Position numbers and translations under genes: made by a program
From: an uncultured Bacteroidales bacterium
Lineage (GTDB): Bacteria; Bacteroidota; Bacteroidia; Bacteroidales; Paludibacteraceae
DNA length: 64,000 nucleotides
NCBI GenBank assembly: GCA_944321895.1
Contig: CALUNA010000014.1
Span: forward strand, 22,311 to 86,310
Direction: 5' to 3'
Notes under the pieces: generated by a model
Database searches by the model: none
What the model was told of the DNA's origin: nothing
The model's input: the letters and a program-made list of their open reading frames with translations, nothing else
Part shown: positions 26,086 to 35,293 of the stretch, piece after piece
How positions within the stretch are numbered: position 1 is the stretch's first letter
How the letters are laid out: every line of letters starts with the position of its first letter

Positions 26086-27771
26086 TTATTTCACGAATTT
26101 GAACGGCTGGCCGTTTACGTTGGCAATATATACGCCTTGGTTCAGTGTGGCAACAGACAGTTGCGATACATTGTCGCCGTTCAGCAGCATCTTTCCTGCC
26201 ATGTCGTAAATGCAGATGCGTGCAGGTTGTTCGCAGATAATGCTTTCAGTTGTGGCACTATAATATGCCTGTAATTTGGTAACTGTTTGTAGTGCAGTCG
26301 TAGAGGCCTTTTCTATGGTAATAGCGAAATCATAACTTACGCCGTTCCGGCAAATGCCTTGGCCATTAGCAAAGAAAGTTTCCGCATCCAAGGTCGTGCC
26401 GGAAGTGGCAGGTTCCGCATATACAACACGCATGCGATATGTGCCCGGCGCAACGTCATTTGGTATGGAAAATTCGCGTGTCCAGCCATCTGTAGTGTTT
26501 CCGTTTGCATCTCCGAAGTTGTTGTTATTTGCCGGCACACCTACGCCTTCATAGATTTCATTGTCATCTTCAAAGTCTTTGTCGCCGTTCCAATCAATAA
26601 AGCAGGCTTGGCTGGTCCAAACCAATTCGGATGCTTTGCTTTGGCCGCCGATTGTCATAGTTTCGGTCCAAGGTTTGAATGTCATACTGAATTCTCCTAG
26701 TCCCTGTTTTATTGTAACCGGAGTTTGGGTCTTGTCAATCAGGGCACCTGTAGTAACCGTGCCACTTGTCCATTCCGTATATGGCAAATCTTGTTGTGTG
26801 GTTGCACTGAAGATGGTTTGTTGTTTGTTGTTTACAGTAGCCACAACTTCTTTCAGGTATCTGTTCTGTTGGTCGGGGGTAGTATAATTGCGATACATGA
26901 TTGGGTAGTTTTTTTCTGCAAATCTGGCTGTCAAGGTAATGTCTGTAAAGCCTGAATATACATAAGTTGCAGAAGTGCTGACGGTGGCTTGGGTAGTCTT
27001 ATTGACCCAATCTATGAACATATAGCCTTCGTTTGGAGTGGCAGTGACGGTAACGTTCAACTCGTCGGTGGTTATGCTGTTTTCCTCTGTGCCTTGAATA
27101 GCAACAGTTCCCATGTTTTCATCCGAGCTTTCTACGGTAATGGTACGTGCTGCAATGGCATTTTCTTTGATTGCCAGGGCAAAGTCGCGAACCATGGCGT
27201 TCTTTTTCCGGTCAATTGTTGTGCTGTTCCAGTTTTCCCATTGGTCTTCAGGAAGTAGTGTTGCATTGTCGTTAAGCGTTCTGTACCAACCGACAAGTAT
27301 TCTTATGCGGGTATTGTCGGTGATGGTTGCGGTTTCAGGAACAGTAACGGTATAGGTTCGTACATTGGTAGCTCCATCTGCATCGCCAAAACCTCTTTCT
27401 CTGGATGGCAAAATACCGATTTTTTCCGTTGTTTCATCAAAACTGCCATCGGCATTCCAGTCAATATAAGCCAATGCGTATACCCAGTTGAAGCTTCCGT
27501 TGAGGGTAAAACTGAATGTTTCACCTTTAAGGACAGATACTTTGTTCGCTTCGGTAGCCAAAGCATCGCTGAAAATGTCATAGGAAGTTTTGTTTGTATT
27601 GAAATTGACTGTAACTGTTTTTGTCCCATCTGTCGCTGTTTGGAATACGGTATTGTCCCAACTGCGTCCGTCACCATTCGCAGTGCCGAAACTTTGTGCA
27701 TACTTGTCTTGTGCAAAAACGAATGTGCTTGACAGCAATGTCATGCATAGAAAAAATAAGTGTTTTTTCAT
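26086..27771 (-). CDS. Secreted double-GEVED protein with T9SS-like tail
   Basis: 561-residue exported protein (signal peptide MKKHLFFLCMTLLSSTFVFA). Modules: a first GEVED-type domain with the Asp/Asn loop YIDWNADGSFDETTE (residues ~100-115), a bacterial repeat domain (LNVTVTATPNEGYMFIDWVN, ~243-262), a linker starting NYPIMYRNYTTPDQQNRYLK that recalls the ricin-like module of the neighbours, a second GEVED domain (CFIDWNGDKDFEDDNEIYEG, ~391-410), and a ~60-residue tail ending GVYIANVNGQPFKFVK that is nearly the same as that of the 24905-25732 protein. Probable role: surface-displayed glycan- or protein-binding factor. No promoter of the usual kind is visible upstream. Confidence 0.75.
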   Translation of the reverse strand: MKKHLFFLCMTLLSSTFVFAQDKYAQSFGTANGDGRSWDNTVFQTATDGTKTVTVNFNTNKTSYDIFSDALATEANKVSVLKGETFSFTLNGSFNWVYALAYIDWNADGSFDETTEKIGILPSRERGFGDADGATNVRTYTVTVPETATITDNTRIRILVGWYRTLNDNATLLPEDQWENWNSTTIDRKKNAMVRDFALAIKENAIAARTITVESSDENMGTVAIQGTEENSITTDELNVTVTATPNEGYMFIDWVNKTTQATVSTSATYVYSGFTDITLTARFAEKNYPIMYRNYTTPDQQNRYLKEVVATVNNKQQTIFSATTQQDLPYTEWTSGTVTTGALIDKTQTPVTIKQGLGEFSMTFKPWTETMTIGGQSKASELVWTSQACFIDWNGDKDFEDDNEIYEGVGVPANNNNFGDANGNTTDGWTREFSIPNDVAPGTYRMRVVYAEPATSGTTLDAETFFANGQGICRNGVSYDFAITIEKASTTALQTVTKLQAYYSATTESIICEQPARICIYDMAGKMLLNGDNVSQLSVATLNQGVYIANVNGQPFKFVK

Positions 27772-28012
27772 ACTGATAATAATTAAGTGAATAAAAGAAT
27801 TTTATATAAACCAATTTGGTTTTGTTCCGATTTTTAAAATATATACAACCCATTCTGTATAAAGACCCCATTCGGGGTAAAAACAGAAGTTGCAGAAATA
27901 TTTTTTATCATTCTTTTGCTATTTAAAACATAATATAAACAAAGGGTTTGCGCGCGGTTTTTGGAAAAAACTTTTGGGAAACCGTAATCGGCAAAATCCT
28001 GTGTGTATATGT

Positions 28013-29584
28013 TTATTTCCCGCTTTGGTCAGGATTTTTTTCGAGATAAAAATTAATCCGTTCGCCCCAAGACTTGTCTTCCAGAGGGAAAACATGGTGC
28101 TGTTCGGCCCAGTTAATCCATTTTGCTTCCAGTTCTTCCGCCTTTTCGGGCATTTCTTTTGCCAAGTCGTTGGTTTCAAACGGGTCTGTGGCAAGGTCTA
28201 TCAGTTCCCAGTGCAGGTTCCTGTTTTCCCGCACGAGTTTCCAGTTCCCCTCAATAATGGCACATGAACCTTGGTGTTCAAAAAAAAGCGTGCGGGGTTC
28301 GGTCTGTTTGTTTGCGATAGCTGGCAACAGGTTCATTCCGGGCAAATCGGAGTGTCTGTAGTTCTCCGGATATGGAACGTTGCCCAATGCCATGCATGTG
28401 GGCAATATGTCAATGATATGTGCCGGTTGTCGGCAAATCTGGCCTTTGGCCTTGTTTTTCTTGCTGTTGCCGTATGCCAGAATGAGCGGCGAGCTTGTCC
28501 CCCCTTGGAAGCACCATTGTTTGTAGCTTCTGTATGGGGTGTTCGATAGGTCGGCCATCAGCCGCCCCAGGAATCCGGCTTCTTCGCTGGCCCCGTTGTC
28601 GCTCATGAATAAAAACACGGTGTTGTCCAACATGCCTTTTGCTTCGAGTGCTTCCACAATGTGTCCTATTCCGGCATCCATGATTTCAATCATGGCGGCG
28701 TATGTGGCCATGTTCCTGGTCCATTGTTCCTGCTGTTCCGTCGTGAGTTCTTCCCAGGCCGGGCGTTTCCCGTTGAATTCCTTGTCGTATATGGGCAGTT
28801 CCATGTCTGCGGGTACGAGCCCGGTTGCTTTTTGTCTTTCAAACCGTTGCCGGCGCAATACATCATATCCGGCTTTATACCTGTCTATGCATTTCTGAAT
28901 GGCATGTTCTGGCGCTTGCAGCGGCAAATGCGGTGCGTAATGTGCAACATACAGGAACATGGGATTGTCCATGTCGTGCTGTTTTATGAAGCTGACCGCC
29001 GAGTCGTTAATGGCATTTGTGTAGTAATAATCGTCCGGCAGTTCTGTCACCCGTTCAAGGTTATTGTATATGGGGGATGGTTTGTAGTAGTTCCCGCCTC
29101 CTGTCAGGCAGCCGTAATATCTGTCAAAACCCCTTTGGCTGGGATAGGTGCCGTTGGGGGCGTTGTATGCCCCTTTGGTTGTCAGATGCCATTTGCCAGC
29201 CATGTACGTGGAGTATCCACCTGTTTTCAGTATTTCTGCAATGGTAGGATATTCTTTGGCCAATTGTCCCCTGTATCCGGGACGGTGCTCATCGACATCG
29301 GCCATCCACCCCATTCCGACTTCATGCTGGTATCTTCCCGTGACCAACGAAGCCCGGCTCGGGCAACTCCTGCCCGTGTTTTTGAACTGGCTGAAACGCA
29401 CGCCGTTTTCTGCCAGCTGGTCGATGTTTGGGGTCTGTATCTCGCTTCCGTAACAGCCCAAATCGGAAAATCCCATGTCATCGCATAGGATGAGCACAAT
29501 GTTGGGGGAGCTTGGTTCCTGGGCGGTTAAGGCATATTGGGCGGCTGTCCCTAAAAATAGAGGTACTAACAGTTTTTTGTCCAT
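28013..29584 (-). CDS. S1-family sulfatase, Ser-type, exported
   Basis: 523-residue sulfatase. Start placed at MDKKLLVPLF, because the predicted promoter (29623-29630) lies upstream of it and inside the longer open frame; it also gives a proper signal peptide. Formylglycine site SCPSR: the modified residue is Ser73 (the Cys at 74 is the variable position), so this is a Ser-type enzyme. Metal-site segments are LILCDDMGFSD (Asp35/Asp36) and FMSDNGASEE, with active-site AGKWHLT and HYAPHLPLQAP. The length and these segments recall the choline-sulfatase/arylsulfatase A-like S1 subfamilies that act on sulfated glycans; the substrate is not determined. Its own promoter makes it separate from the upstream + strand genes. 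Confidence 0.92.
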   Translation of the reverse strand: MDKKLLVPLFLGTAAQYALTAQEPSSPNIVLILCDDMGFSDLGCYGSEIQTPNIDQLAENGVRFSQFKNTGRSCPSRASLVTGRYQHEVGMGWMADVDEHRPGYRGQLAKEYPTIAEILKTGGYSTYMAGKWHLTTKGAYNAPNGTYPSQRGFDRYYGCLTGGGNYYKPSPIYNNLERVTELPDDYYYTNAINDSAVSFIKQHDMDNPMFLYVAHYAPHLPLQAPEHAIQKCIDRYKAGYDVLRRQRFERQKATGLVPADMELPIYDKEFNGKRPAWEELTTEQQEQWTRNMATYAAMIEIMDAGIGHIVEALEAKGMLDNTVFLFMSDNGASEEAGFLGRLMADLSNTPYRSYKQWCFQGGTSSPLILAYGNSKKNKAKGQICRQPAHIIDILPTCMALGNVPYPENYRHSDLPGMNLLPAIANKQTEPRTLFFEHQGSCAIIEGNWKLVRENRNLHWELIDLATDPFETNDLAKEMPEKAEELEAKWINWAEQHHVFPLEDKSWGERINFYLEKNPDQSGK

Positions 29585-29622
29585 AATGTTTTTACCTTGT
29601 TTTATGTGATTTGTGTAAAGCG

Positions 29623-29630
29623 CAAAAGTA
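29623..29630 (-). promoter_or_regulatory. Promoter -7 box of the second sulfatase
   Basis: Minus-strand TACTTTTG, matching TAnnTTTG, 38 bases before the start codon. It decides the choice of start at 29584. Confidence 0.55.
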
Positions 29631-29772
29631 GGAAATAAATTTATATTGTGGTTATGGGCGGTCGCGAATAACGTTTTTTTTGTAAAATTGGCTGTTTCCT
29701 GTTGCTGGCTGTGGATAAAATAGTCCGGCAAGTGTTTTGTGTCTCCTTCCGGTGTTTCTTGTTTGTCGCTGT

Positions 29773-29804
29773 TTTGTTTGGTAACGGGAAAAACCGTATC
29801 TTTG
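29773..29804 (+). promoter_or_regulatory. Promoter of the Cys/His-rich protein and metal-type cluster
   Basis: TTTG (29773-29776), 20-bp spacer, TATCTTTG (29797-29804): a full -33/-7 match. The next ATG (29812) is only 7 bases after the -7 box, so the transcript would have almost no leader. Confidence 0.65.
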
Positions 29805-29811
29805 CCGCGCA

Positions 29812-30279
29812 ATGAAAAGGCAATGGCAGACATATTTTATGGCTTCTGTGCTGGCGGTTTATTTTCTGTTTGCCGGCATGGGCTGGAATTTGGTCCGTTT
29901 TTGTTGCACGGCGTGCGAACACGCCGGCATAGAGCAGGTTGCTGCCCGTTCGTGTGGCGCAATCCATCATCATTCCGGGCCGGAAGCGTTGCCGTCAGGG
30001 GGTTGCCGCGATTTTGCTTGCTCTGACTTGCAGCATCATACGGAAGAGTGTTGCCATTTGTTGCGTTTGGTTCTGGATAATACGGTTTTGCAACAGAAAC
30101 AGAATGTGCCGCCGGTGGCCGAGTTTGTGGTAGCAGCCGATGCGCTGACGCCCGATTCGTTCTGCAATCCGTTTGCATTTCTTGCGCAGGACATGCCTGC
30201 ATGCGCATTTCCGGAATCTATATTTTTCTGTCCACCGGGAAAAGACCTGCTCCCGCGTATTTGCATCTGGATCATTTGA
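29812..30279 (+). CDS. Small Cys/His-rich envelope protein (HYC_CC_PP-like)
   Basis: 155-residue protein with an N-terminal hydrophobic segment (FMASVLAVYFLFAGMGWNLV) after KRQ, consistent with membrane anchoring or export. It is rich in Cys and His: FCCTACEH (residues ~30-37), CGAIHHH (~48-54), CRDFACSDLQHHTEECCHLL (~64-83), and a late FCPPG. Such spacing suggests metal binding. It resembles the short HYC_CC_PP-type proteins that precede TonB-dependent receptors in Bacteroidota, though I am not certain of the match. A receptor gene follows 116 bp later without a separate promoter. It opens the cluster that ends with a metal-binding HMA protein. Alternative start at ATG 29839 would lose the positive n-region. 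Confidence 0.6.
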   Translation: MKRQWQTYFMASVLAVYFLFAGMGWNLVRFCCTACEHAGIEQVAARSCGAIHHHSGPEALPSGGCRDFACSDLQHHTEECCHLLRLVLDNTVLQQKQNVPPVAEFVVAADALTPDSFCNPFAFLAQDMPACAFPESIFFCPPGKDLLPRICIWII

Positions 30280-30395
30280 CAGGTTTGTTTTTTGTCGCCA
30301 TGGTGTTTGTTCCTGGCGTTTTCCTGTGGCTTTCCTGAAAAAGGAATGCCGTGCTATTTTGCTTTTTACAAACCCAAAAACCTGTTATTGAAACA

Positions 30396-32597
30396 ATGAG
30401 ACATTTTATTTTTATGATAATATGCTGCTGTGTGGTTACGGCAGTGCAAGCGCATGTGTGGGGAGTTGTCGTGGATGAGTCCGGTGCCCCGCTGGTTGGA
30501 GCCAATGTGTATTGGGCCGGTACGCAAACCGGTGTGGCTACTGATGCAGATGGGCGTTTTTCGCTTGAGCCTTTGGCCGGGCACGATAAAATAGTGGTCA
30601 GTTTTGTGTCGTATGTTACCGATACGATTGTTATCAGAGAACATCAGCCCCTGCAAATCCAGATGTTGTCGGAGCTGGAGCTGGCCGAGGTGGATGTTGC
30701 GGCACGCAGAGTGGCTGCGGTAAAGTCGCGCGTGTCGGTGTTCGATACGCAGAAAATCACGGGCGATGAGCTTTGCAAGGCTGCCTGCTGCAATCTTTCC
30801 GAGAGTTTCGAAACCAATGCTTCCGTTGATGTGAATTACAGCGATGCGGCCACCGGTGCCAAGCAAATCCGCCTGCTGGGACTTTCCGGCCAGTATGTGC
30901 AAATGCTGACGGAAAATATCCCGAATTTTCGGGGAATTTCTTCGCCTTACGGTTTGGGATATATTCCCGGCCCCTGGATGGAAAGCATTCAGATATCCAA
31001 AGGCACGGCATCGGTCCTGAACGGTTATGAGGCTTTGACGGGCCAGATAAATGTGGAGTATAAAAAACCGCAGACGAGCGAGAAAGTGGCCGTCAATCTG
31101 TTTGCCAGCGATGCCGCCCGTGCCGAATTGAACGCCCTGGCCGCTTTCGATGTCAATCCTTACGTGAGCACCGGCGTTATGCTGCACGCATCCGACGAAT
31201 TTGCCGAGTGGGACCACAATGGCGATGGTTTTCTGGACATGCCGCGTGTGGCGCAATATAATTTGATAGACCGCTGGTATGTGAAAAAAGGAGACTATAC
31301 GGGGCAGATATTTGCCCGCGGGTTGTATGAAAACCGTCGCGGCGGGCAGCTGAAATCCATTTCCGATCCATACCGCATAGATATAGAAACAGGCCGTGCC
31401 GAACTGTTTATGAAAAACGGTTATGTGTTCGACCATGAAAGCGGTACCAGCATAGGCATCATAACCAATGCGACCTGGCACGACCAGCATGCCGTGTACG
31501 GCAGGAAAGGCTATGATGGCACGCAATGGAATGCCTATCTGAATGCAATCTTCCAGACAAGCTGGACGGACATGCACAAGCTCAGCACGGGATTGAGCCT
31601 GAACTACGACCGTTATGACGAATGTCTGCGCACCGACACGCTGCATGCCACGGTACGGAATGAGATTGTGCCCGGTGTGTTTGCCGAATATACATTCAAT
31701 TGGAAGGACAAACTGATTTTGTTGGGCGGGCTGCGTGCCGATTATCATAATTTGTATGGCTTTTTTGTGACACCGCGCCTGAATGTGAAATATAATCCGT
31801 GGGATTTTTTGCATATCCGGGCTTCCGTCGGGAAAGGCTACCGCGCGCCGGCCGTGCTTGCCGAGAACAACAACCTGCTTGCCAGCAGCCGCGTTATGGA
31901 AATTGCCGACGACCTGAAGATGGAAAACGCCTGGAATTATGGCATCAGCCTTACCGGCTATATCCCCATTGCCCGCCGCGAACTGACCTTGTCGGCCGAA
32001 TGGTACTATACGGACTTCATTAACCAGATTGTCGTGGATATGGACACCGACCCGCACAAGGTCATCTTTTCCAACCTTTCCGGCCGTTCGTATGCAAGCA
32101 GTGCGCAGATAGAAGCCAACATGGAGGTGTTCAAGGGCTTCACGGCAACCCTGGCCTACCGCCTGACGGATGTCAAGACGACCATTCAGGGACGTTTGCG
32201 TGAAAAGCCGCTGACCAACCGGTTCAAAGGTCTGGCATCGTTATCCTATCAGACACCGCTGAAAAAATGGCAGTTCGATTTTACGGCCCAGTTCAATGGC
32301 GGAGGCCGTCTGCCGGACACTTACTATGTGGCATCGGGAACGGATGGGCAGGAAGTTCCGGCATGGAACGAGACATTTGACCCATACATAATATTGAATG
32401 CACAGATAACAAAATATTTCAAAACATGGTCTATTTATGCAGGTTCGGAAAATTTGAGTAATTTTGTGCAGTCAAATCCGATAATCGGTGCGGCGGAGCC
32501 TTTTGGTGACATGTTCGATGCCACAATGGTCTGGGGACCAGTGCATGGCAGGAAAATCTATATAGGTTTCCGCTGGTCGCTGGAGCGTGAGGAATAG
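30396..32597 (+). CDS. TonB-dependent outer-membrane receptor, probably for a metal complex
   Basis: 733-residue receptor. Start at MRHFIFMIICC (signal peptide to VQAH); the 15-codon-longer form adds polar residues. Parts: a carboxypeptidase-regulatory-like domain (VWGVVVDESGAPLVGANVYW, residues ~22-105), the plug (~125-225) with LCKAACCNLSESFETN and SIQISKGTASVLNGYEALTG, and a 22-strand-type barrel ending YIGFRWSLE. Three Cys sit in the plug at the segment CKAACC, unusual for a sugar porter. It lacks a SusD partner and is not of SusC length. The company of a Cys/His-rich protein before it and an HMA protein after it points to metal uptake, copper being one candidate. Ligand unproven. Confidence 0.88.
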   Translation: MRHFIFMIICCCVVTAVQAHVWGVVVDESGAPLVGANVYWAGTQTGVATDADGRFSLEPLAGHDKIVVSFVSYVTDTIVIREHQPLQIQMLSELELAEVDVAARRVAAVKSRVSVFDTQKITGDELCKAACCNLSESFETNASVDVNYSDAATGAKQIRLLGLSGQYVQMLTENIPNFRGISSPYGLGYIPGPWMESIQISKGTASVLNGYEALTGQINVEYKKPQTSEKVAVNLFASDAARAELNALAAFDVNPYVSTGVMLHASDEFAEWDHNGDGFLDMPRVAQYNLIDRWYVKKGDYTGQIFARGLYENRRGGQLKSISDPYRIDIETGRAELFMKNGYVFDHESGTSIGIITNATWHDQHAVYGRKGYDGTQWNAYLNAIFQTSWTDMHKLSTGLSLNYDRYDECLRTDTLHATVRNEIVPGVFAEYTFNWKDKLILLGGLRADYHNLYGFFVTPRLNVKYNPWDFLHIRASVGKGYRAPAVLAENNNLLASSRVMEIADDLKMENAWNYGISLTGYIPIARRELTLSAEWYYTDFINQIVVDMDTDPHKVIFSNLSGRSYASSAQIEANMEVFKGFTATLAYRLTDVKTTIQGRLREKPLTNRFKGLASLSYQTPLKKWQFDFTAQFNGGGRLPDTYYVASGTDGQEVPAWNETFDPYIILNAQITKYFKTWSIYAGSENLSNFVQSNPIIGAAEPFGDMFDATMVWGPVHGRKIYIGFRWSLEREE

Positions 32598-32631
32598 GCT
32601 TTTCTCAGGCTGTCGTATAAATTTGTCAGAT

Positions 32632-35289
32632 ATGGAGTTTTTAAATGAAATTGTAATTGTGTTAAAGCGCAAAACCGGCAAGCTGTTCGCCATGTTGGGC
32701 GTGGCGGCCGTGTTGTCGGGCGGAGCATGTGCGGAACTGGACAGGCTGTCCAACGATACGGGAATCGGAAGTTTCATGGTAGACAGCGTGTTTACTGCCG
32801 GCCTGCAAATGGATGAACCGCAGATTGCCGACAGTGTGTCAACCGTTTTCATCCCGATAGAATTCGGCACTTTTGTCAAAGACACGAACATTGTTTTTTC
32901 GGCTGTCATTAGTCCGCATCATGGCGCGCAGAAAGTCCTGAATATTAAGCAGGATTCCATTGTGTTCCAGAGCAAGGACGAGAAAGTGTCGTTTTTCATG
33001 GTGGCCGAGAACGGTGAGGCACGGGAGTGGTTTATTGAGTTGACGGAAAAACCACGCAGTTCAGAGAAAGAGATTCTCGGATTCTTCATAAAATCCCATA
33101 CACCCGCCGGCGTGCTTGTTTCCGATTCGGCCTATATTGTACCGAACAAGAACAAAGTGCAGATTATTTCGCCGGATGTATCTTTTCCCTTCACCGTTGT
33201 GCCGGACTCCATTGTCCTTTCGGCTGGCGCCCGTCTGGTCACGACCGTCGAGGCTTTGGAATTCCAGACCCTGGACGATGTGCTTGAACTGAGCGTCATG
33301 GCAGAGGATGGTACGACCAAGAACTGGGAAATTTCCGTGATTCTGGGTTATCCAATCTATGATGAAATCAACGGCAGCTTGAGCAATGAGCAATTGTATC
33401 CGCTGAATGTGGATGCGGCCTCGTTGCAGGTCAACTTGCTGGATACGGGAACCAATCGGTACATGCGGTCGGACATAGACTCGGTAGAAAACCGGATTAC
33501 TGTCGTGGTGAAAAAAAATACGACAAAGACCCGTAGCTATTTGCCCGATTTCCCGTTGGACCTGACCATTCGTTTCAATGCCAGACAAGGCAGCGAGATA
33601 TTGGGATATGCAATGGGTGATACCTTGACTTTCAATACAATGGATGATGTGCATGCCTTTTACATCTTTGACCGTGTAAACGGCATAAAAAAACGCTGGA
33701 AAATAGGACTGGGCGAATGGCAAAATTCGGAAGCGGAAGTGCTCGACTTTTCTTTGCTGGGCTCTACTCCCGGCAAGATAGAAATTGATGTGGAAAACAT
33801 TGAAATAGAGAGTTCGCTCGGGCAAATTATTATTCCGATTCTGGATGGCACGGATTTGTTCCCGTTGCAGTTGAAATCTAAAATAACCGTTTCGGAATAT
33901 GCGACGGTAAAAGATTTTTCCGATGGTGTTTATTATAAGTTTGATGAGCTGGGAAGCACGAAAGATTTTAGTGTCGTGGCCGAAGATGGCACGGAAAAGC
34001 CGTGGTCGATACGGCTGATATTTGCCGGCACATTGAATACGGAAGCCAATGTGGAGAGTTTTGTTGTGACACAGAAAACGACCCCAGCCAACAAGCTGAC
34101 CCTCAATACGACCGGTATCATAGACAAAGCCGCAAAGACGATTACCGTGCAGGTTACGGATTTTTCAGATGACATGCCTCTGCAAATCAAGGCGGATATG
34201 GCCATTTCCTACAAGGCGACCATAGCAGGCAATGACATAACGCAGGACTGGATTACGTTCAATTCTGTTTCCGATACGCATAAAATCACGGTGCGTTCGC
34301 AGGACGAAGCGACAACAAACGAGTGGACATTGCGTCTGGAAGACCTGACGCCCGAAAAGAACAATGCCGTCGAGTTGACCGGTTTTACGGTTTCCAATGT
34401 GGCTTCCGGTTACACTGTCAAGCAACCGAATGTTGACCATGTCAATCGAATCGTGAAAATCAGTGTGACGGAAACCGGTTCCGGAGCCTTCTCGTTCAAG
34501 GCCGCCGCAACGGTGTCGGAGGGCGCAAAACTGTCGGGAGCACTGACCGGAACAAGCGGAAGCCAGCTGTCGTTTGATGCCATAAGCAACTCTACGCCTT
34601 TCGATCCGAATAATTATACGAAATCGTTCAGCATAACTTCGGAAGATGGTACGAATACGGCCAACTGGACAATTGTCGTTTCGTATGAACCCCAATTGGC
34701 CAACAGCGACATGAGCATTTGGACAAATGACAAAACCCCCGGCGGAGATTGGGCGAGTGCGAACAATAGTTATGTTACGTTGACGACCAAAGCAACGGAA
34801 GGTAGTAATACGTATGCCAGGTTAGAGGCCAAGAAGGCACCTGTGGTAAGTACTTTTGCTGCCGGTAATTTGTTCCTGGGTTATTTCCAAATGAATATCA
34901 GCCAAATGAACACGCCCAAGAAAATGACTTATTTCGGCATTCCATTCACGGCCAAGCCGCTTTCGCTGACAACGGACATATATTACACGCCGGGCGGAAG
35001 CACGGACAAAGGTTCCATAGAAATACATTTGCTGCATTATGATGGTCCGGCCGGACAGTTTGAGTATCATACCATAGGCGATGAAGCCAATGTGACCGTT
35101 GTCGGGCAAGGACGTGCGGAGTTTGGCGCGACAAACGGTTGGGAGACCAAAACGGTCAATGTGGTATATACCTCTGACCTGTTGCCGACACACATCCATG
35201 TGGCCTACAGCACGAGCTATCAGGGCGACCAGCTGGTAGGCGATGTGGGGAGCCTGATGTATGTGGATAATGTTAAATTGAATTATTAA
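32632..35289 (+). CDS. Repeat protein with C-terminal PCMD domain, probable lipoprotein
   Basis: 885-residue exported protein. Start taken at ATG 32632 (34 bp after the receptor gene); the earlier frame start lies inside that gene. The hydrophobic segment ends GGAC, a weak lipobox. Six ~100-residue repeats follow (residues ~25-670), each beginning with a short ...ILGFFIKSHTPAG-like strand and closing with an AEDGT-x-K-x-W-x-I motif, the DUF5018-like immunoglobulin type. The last ~195 residues (GYFQMNISQMNTPKKMTYFG, TTDIYYTPGGSTDKGSIEIH) fit the PCMD domain (putative carbohydrate metabolism, Pfam PF13201). It is likely anchored on the outer membrane with the barrel protein 4 bp downstream. The ligand is unknown. 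Confidence 0.75.
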   Translation: MEFLNEIVIVLKRKTGKLFAMLGVAAVLSGGACAELDRLSNDTGIGSFMVDSVFTAGLQMDEPQIADSVSTVFIPIEFGTFVKDTNIVFSAVISPHHGAQKVLNIKQDSIVFQSKDEKVSFFMVAENGEAREWFIELTEKPRSSEKEILGFFIKSHTPAGVLVSDSAYIVPNKNKVQIISPDVSFPFTVVPDSIVLSAGARLVTTVEALEFQTLDDVLELSVMAEDGTTKNWEISVILGYPIYDEINGSLSNEQLYPLNVDAASLQVNLLDTGTNRYMRSDIDSVENRITVVVKKNTTKTRSYLPDFPLDLTIRFNARQGSEILGYAMGDTLTFNTMDDVHAFYIFDRVNGIKKRWKIGLGEWQNSEAEVLDFSLLGSTPGKIEIDVENIEIESSLGQIIIPILDGTDLFPLQLKSKITVSEYATVKDFSDGVYYKFDELGSTKDFSVVAEDGTEKPWSIRLIFAGTLNTEANVESFVVTQKTTPANKLTLNTTGIIDKAAKTITVQVTDFSDDMPLQIKADMAISYKATIAGNDITQDWITFNSVSDTHKITVRSQDEATTNEWTLRLEDLTPEKNNAVELTGFTVSNVASGYTVKQPNVDHVNRIVKISVTETGSGAFSFKAAATVSEGAKLSGALTGTSGSQLSFDAISNSTPFDPNNYTKSFSITSEDGTNTANWTIVVSYEPQLANSDMSIWTNDKTPGGDWASANNSYVTLTTKATEGSNTYARLEAKKAPVVSTFAAGNLFLGYFQMNISQMNTPKKMTYFGIPFTAKPLSLTTDIYYTPGGSTDKGSIEIHLLHYDGPAGQFEYHTIGDEANVTVVGQGRAEFGATNGWETKTVNVVYTSDLLPTHIHVAYSTSYQGDQLVGDVGSLMYVDNVKLNY

Positions 35290-35293
35290 GGCT

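Noticed and set aside
29354..29370. Reading the second sulfatase as a Cys-type enzyme because of the Cys in SCPSR
   Set aside because: The consensus is [C/S]-x-P-x-R; the first position is Ser73, and the Cys occupies the variable place.
28661..29488. 275-residue plus-strand open frame
   Set aside because: Antisense to the second sulfatase, no ribosome site or recognisable protein.
21820..29584. Sulfatase block as a classical polysaccharide utilization locus
   Set aside because: No SusC, SusD or regulator lies within or beside it in the window.
30366..32057. 563-residue open frame on the minus strand
   Set aside because: Entirely antisense to the TonB receptor, with its codon positions mirrored; no family pattern or start signals.
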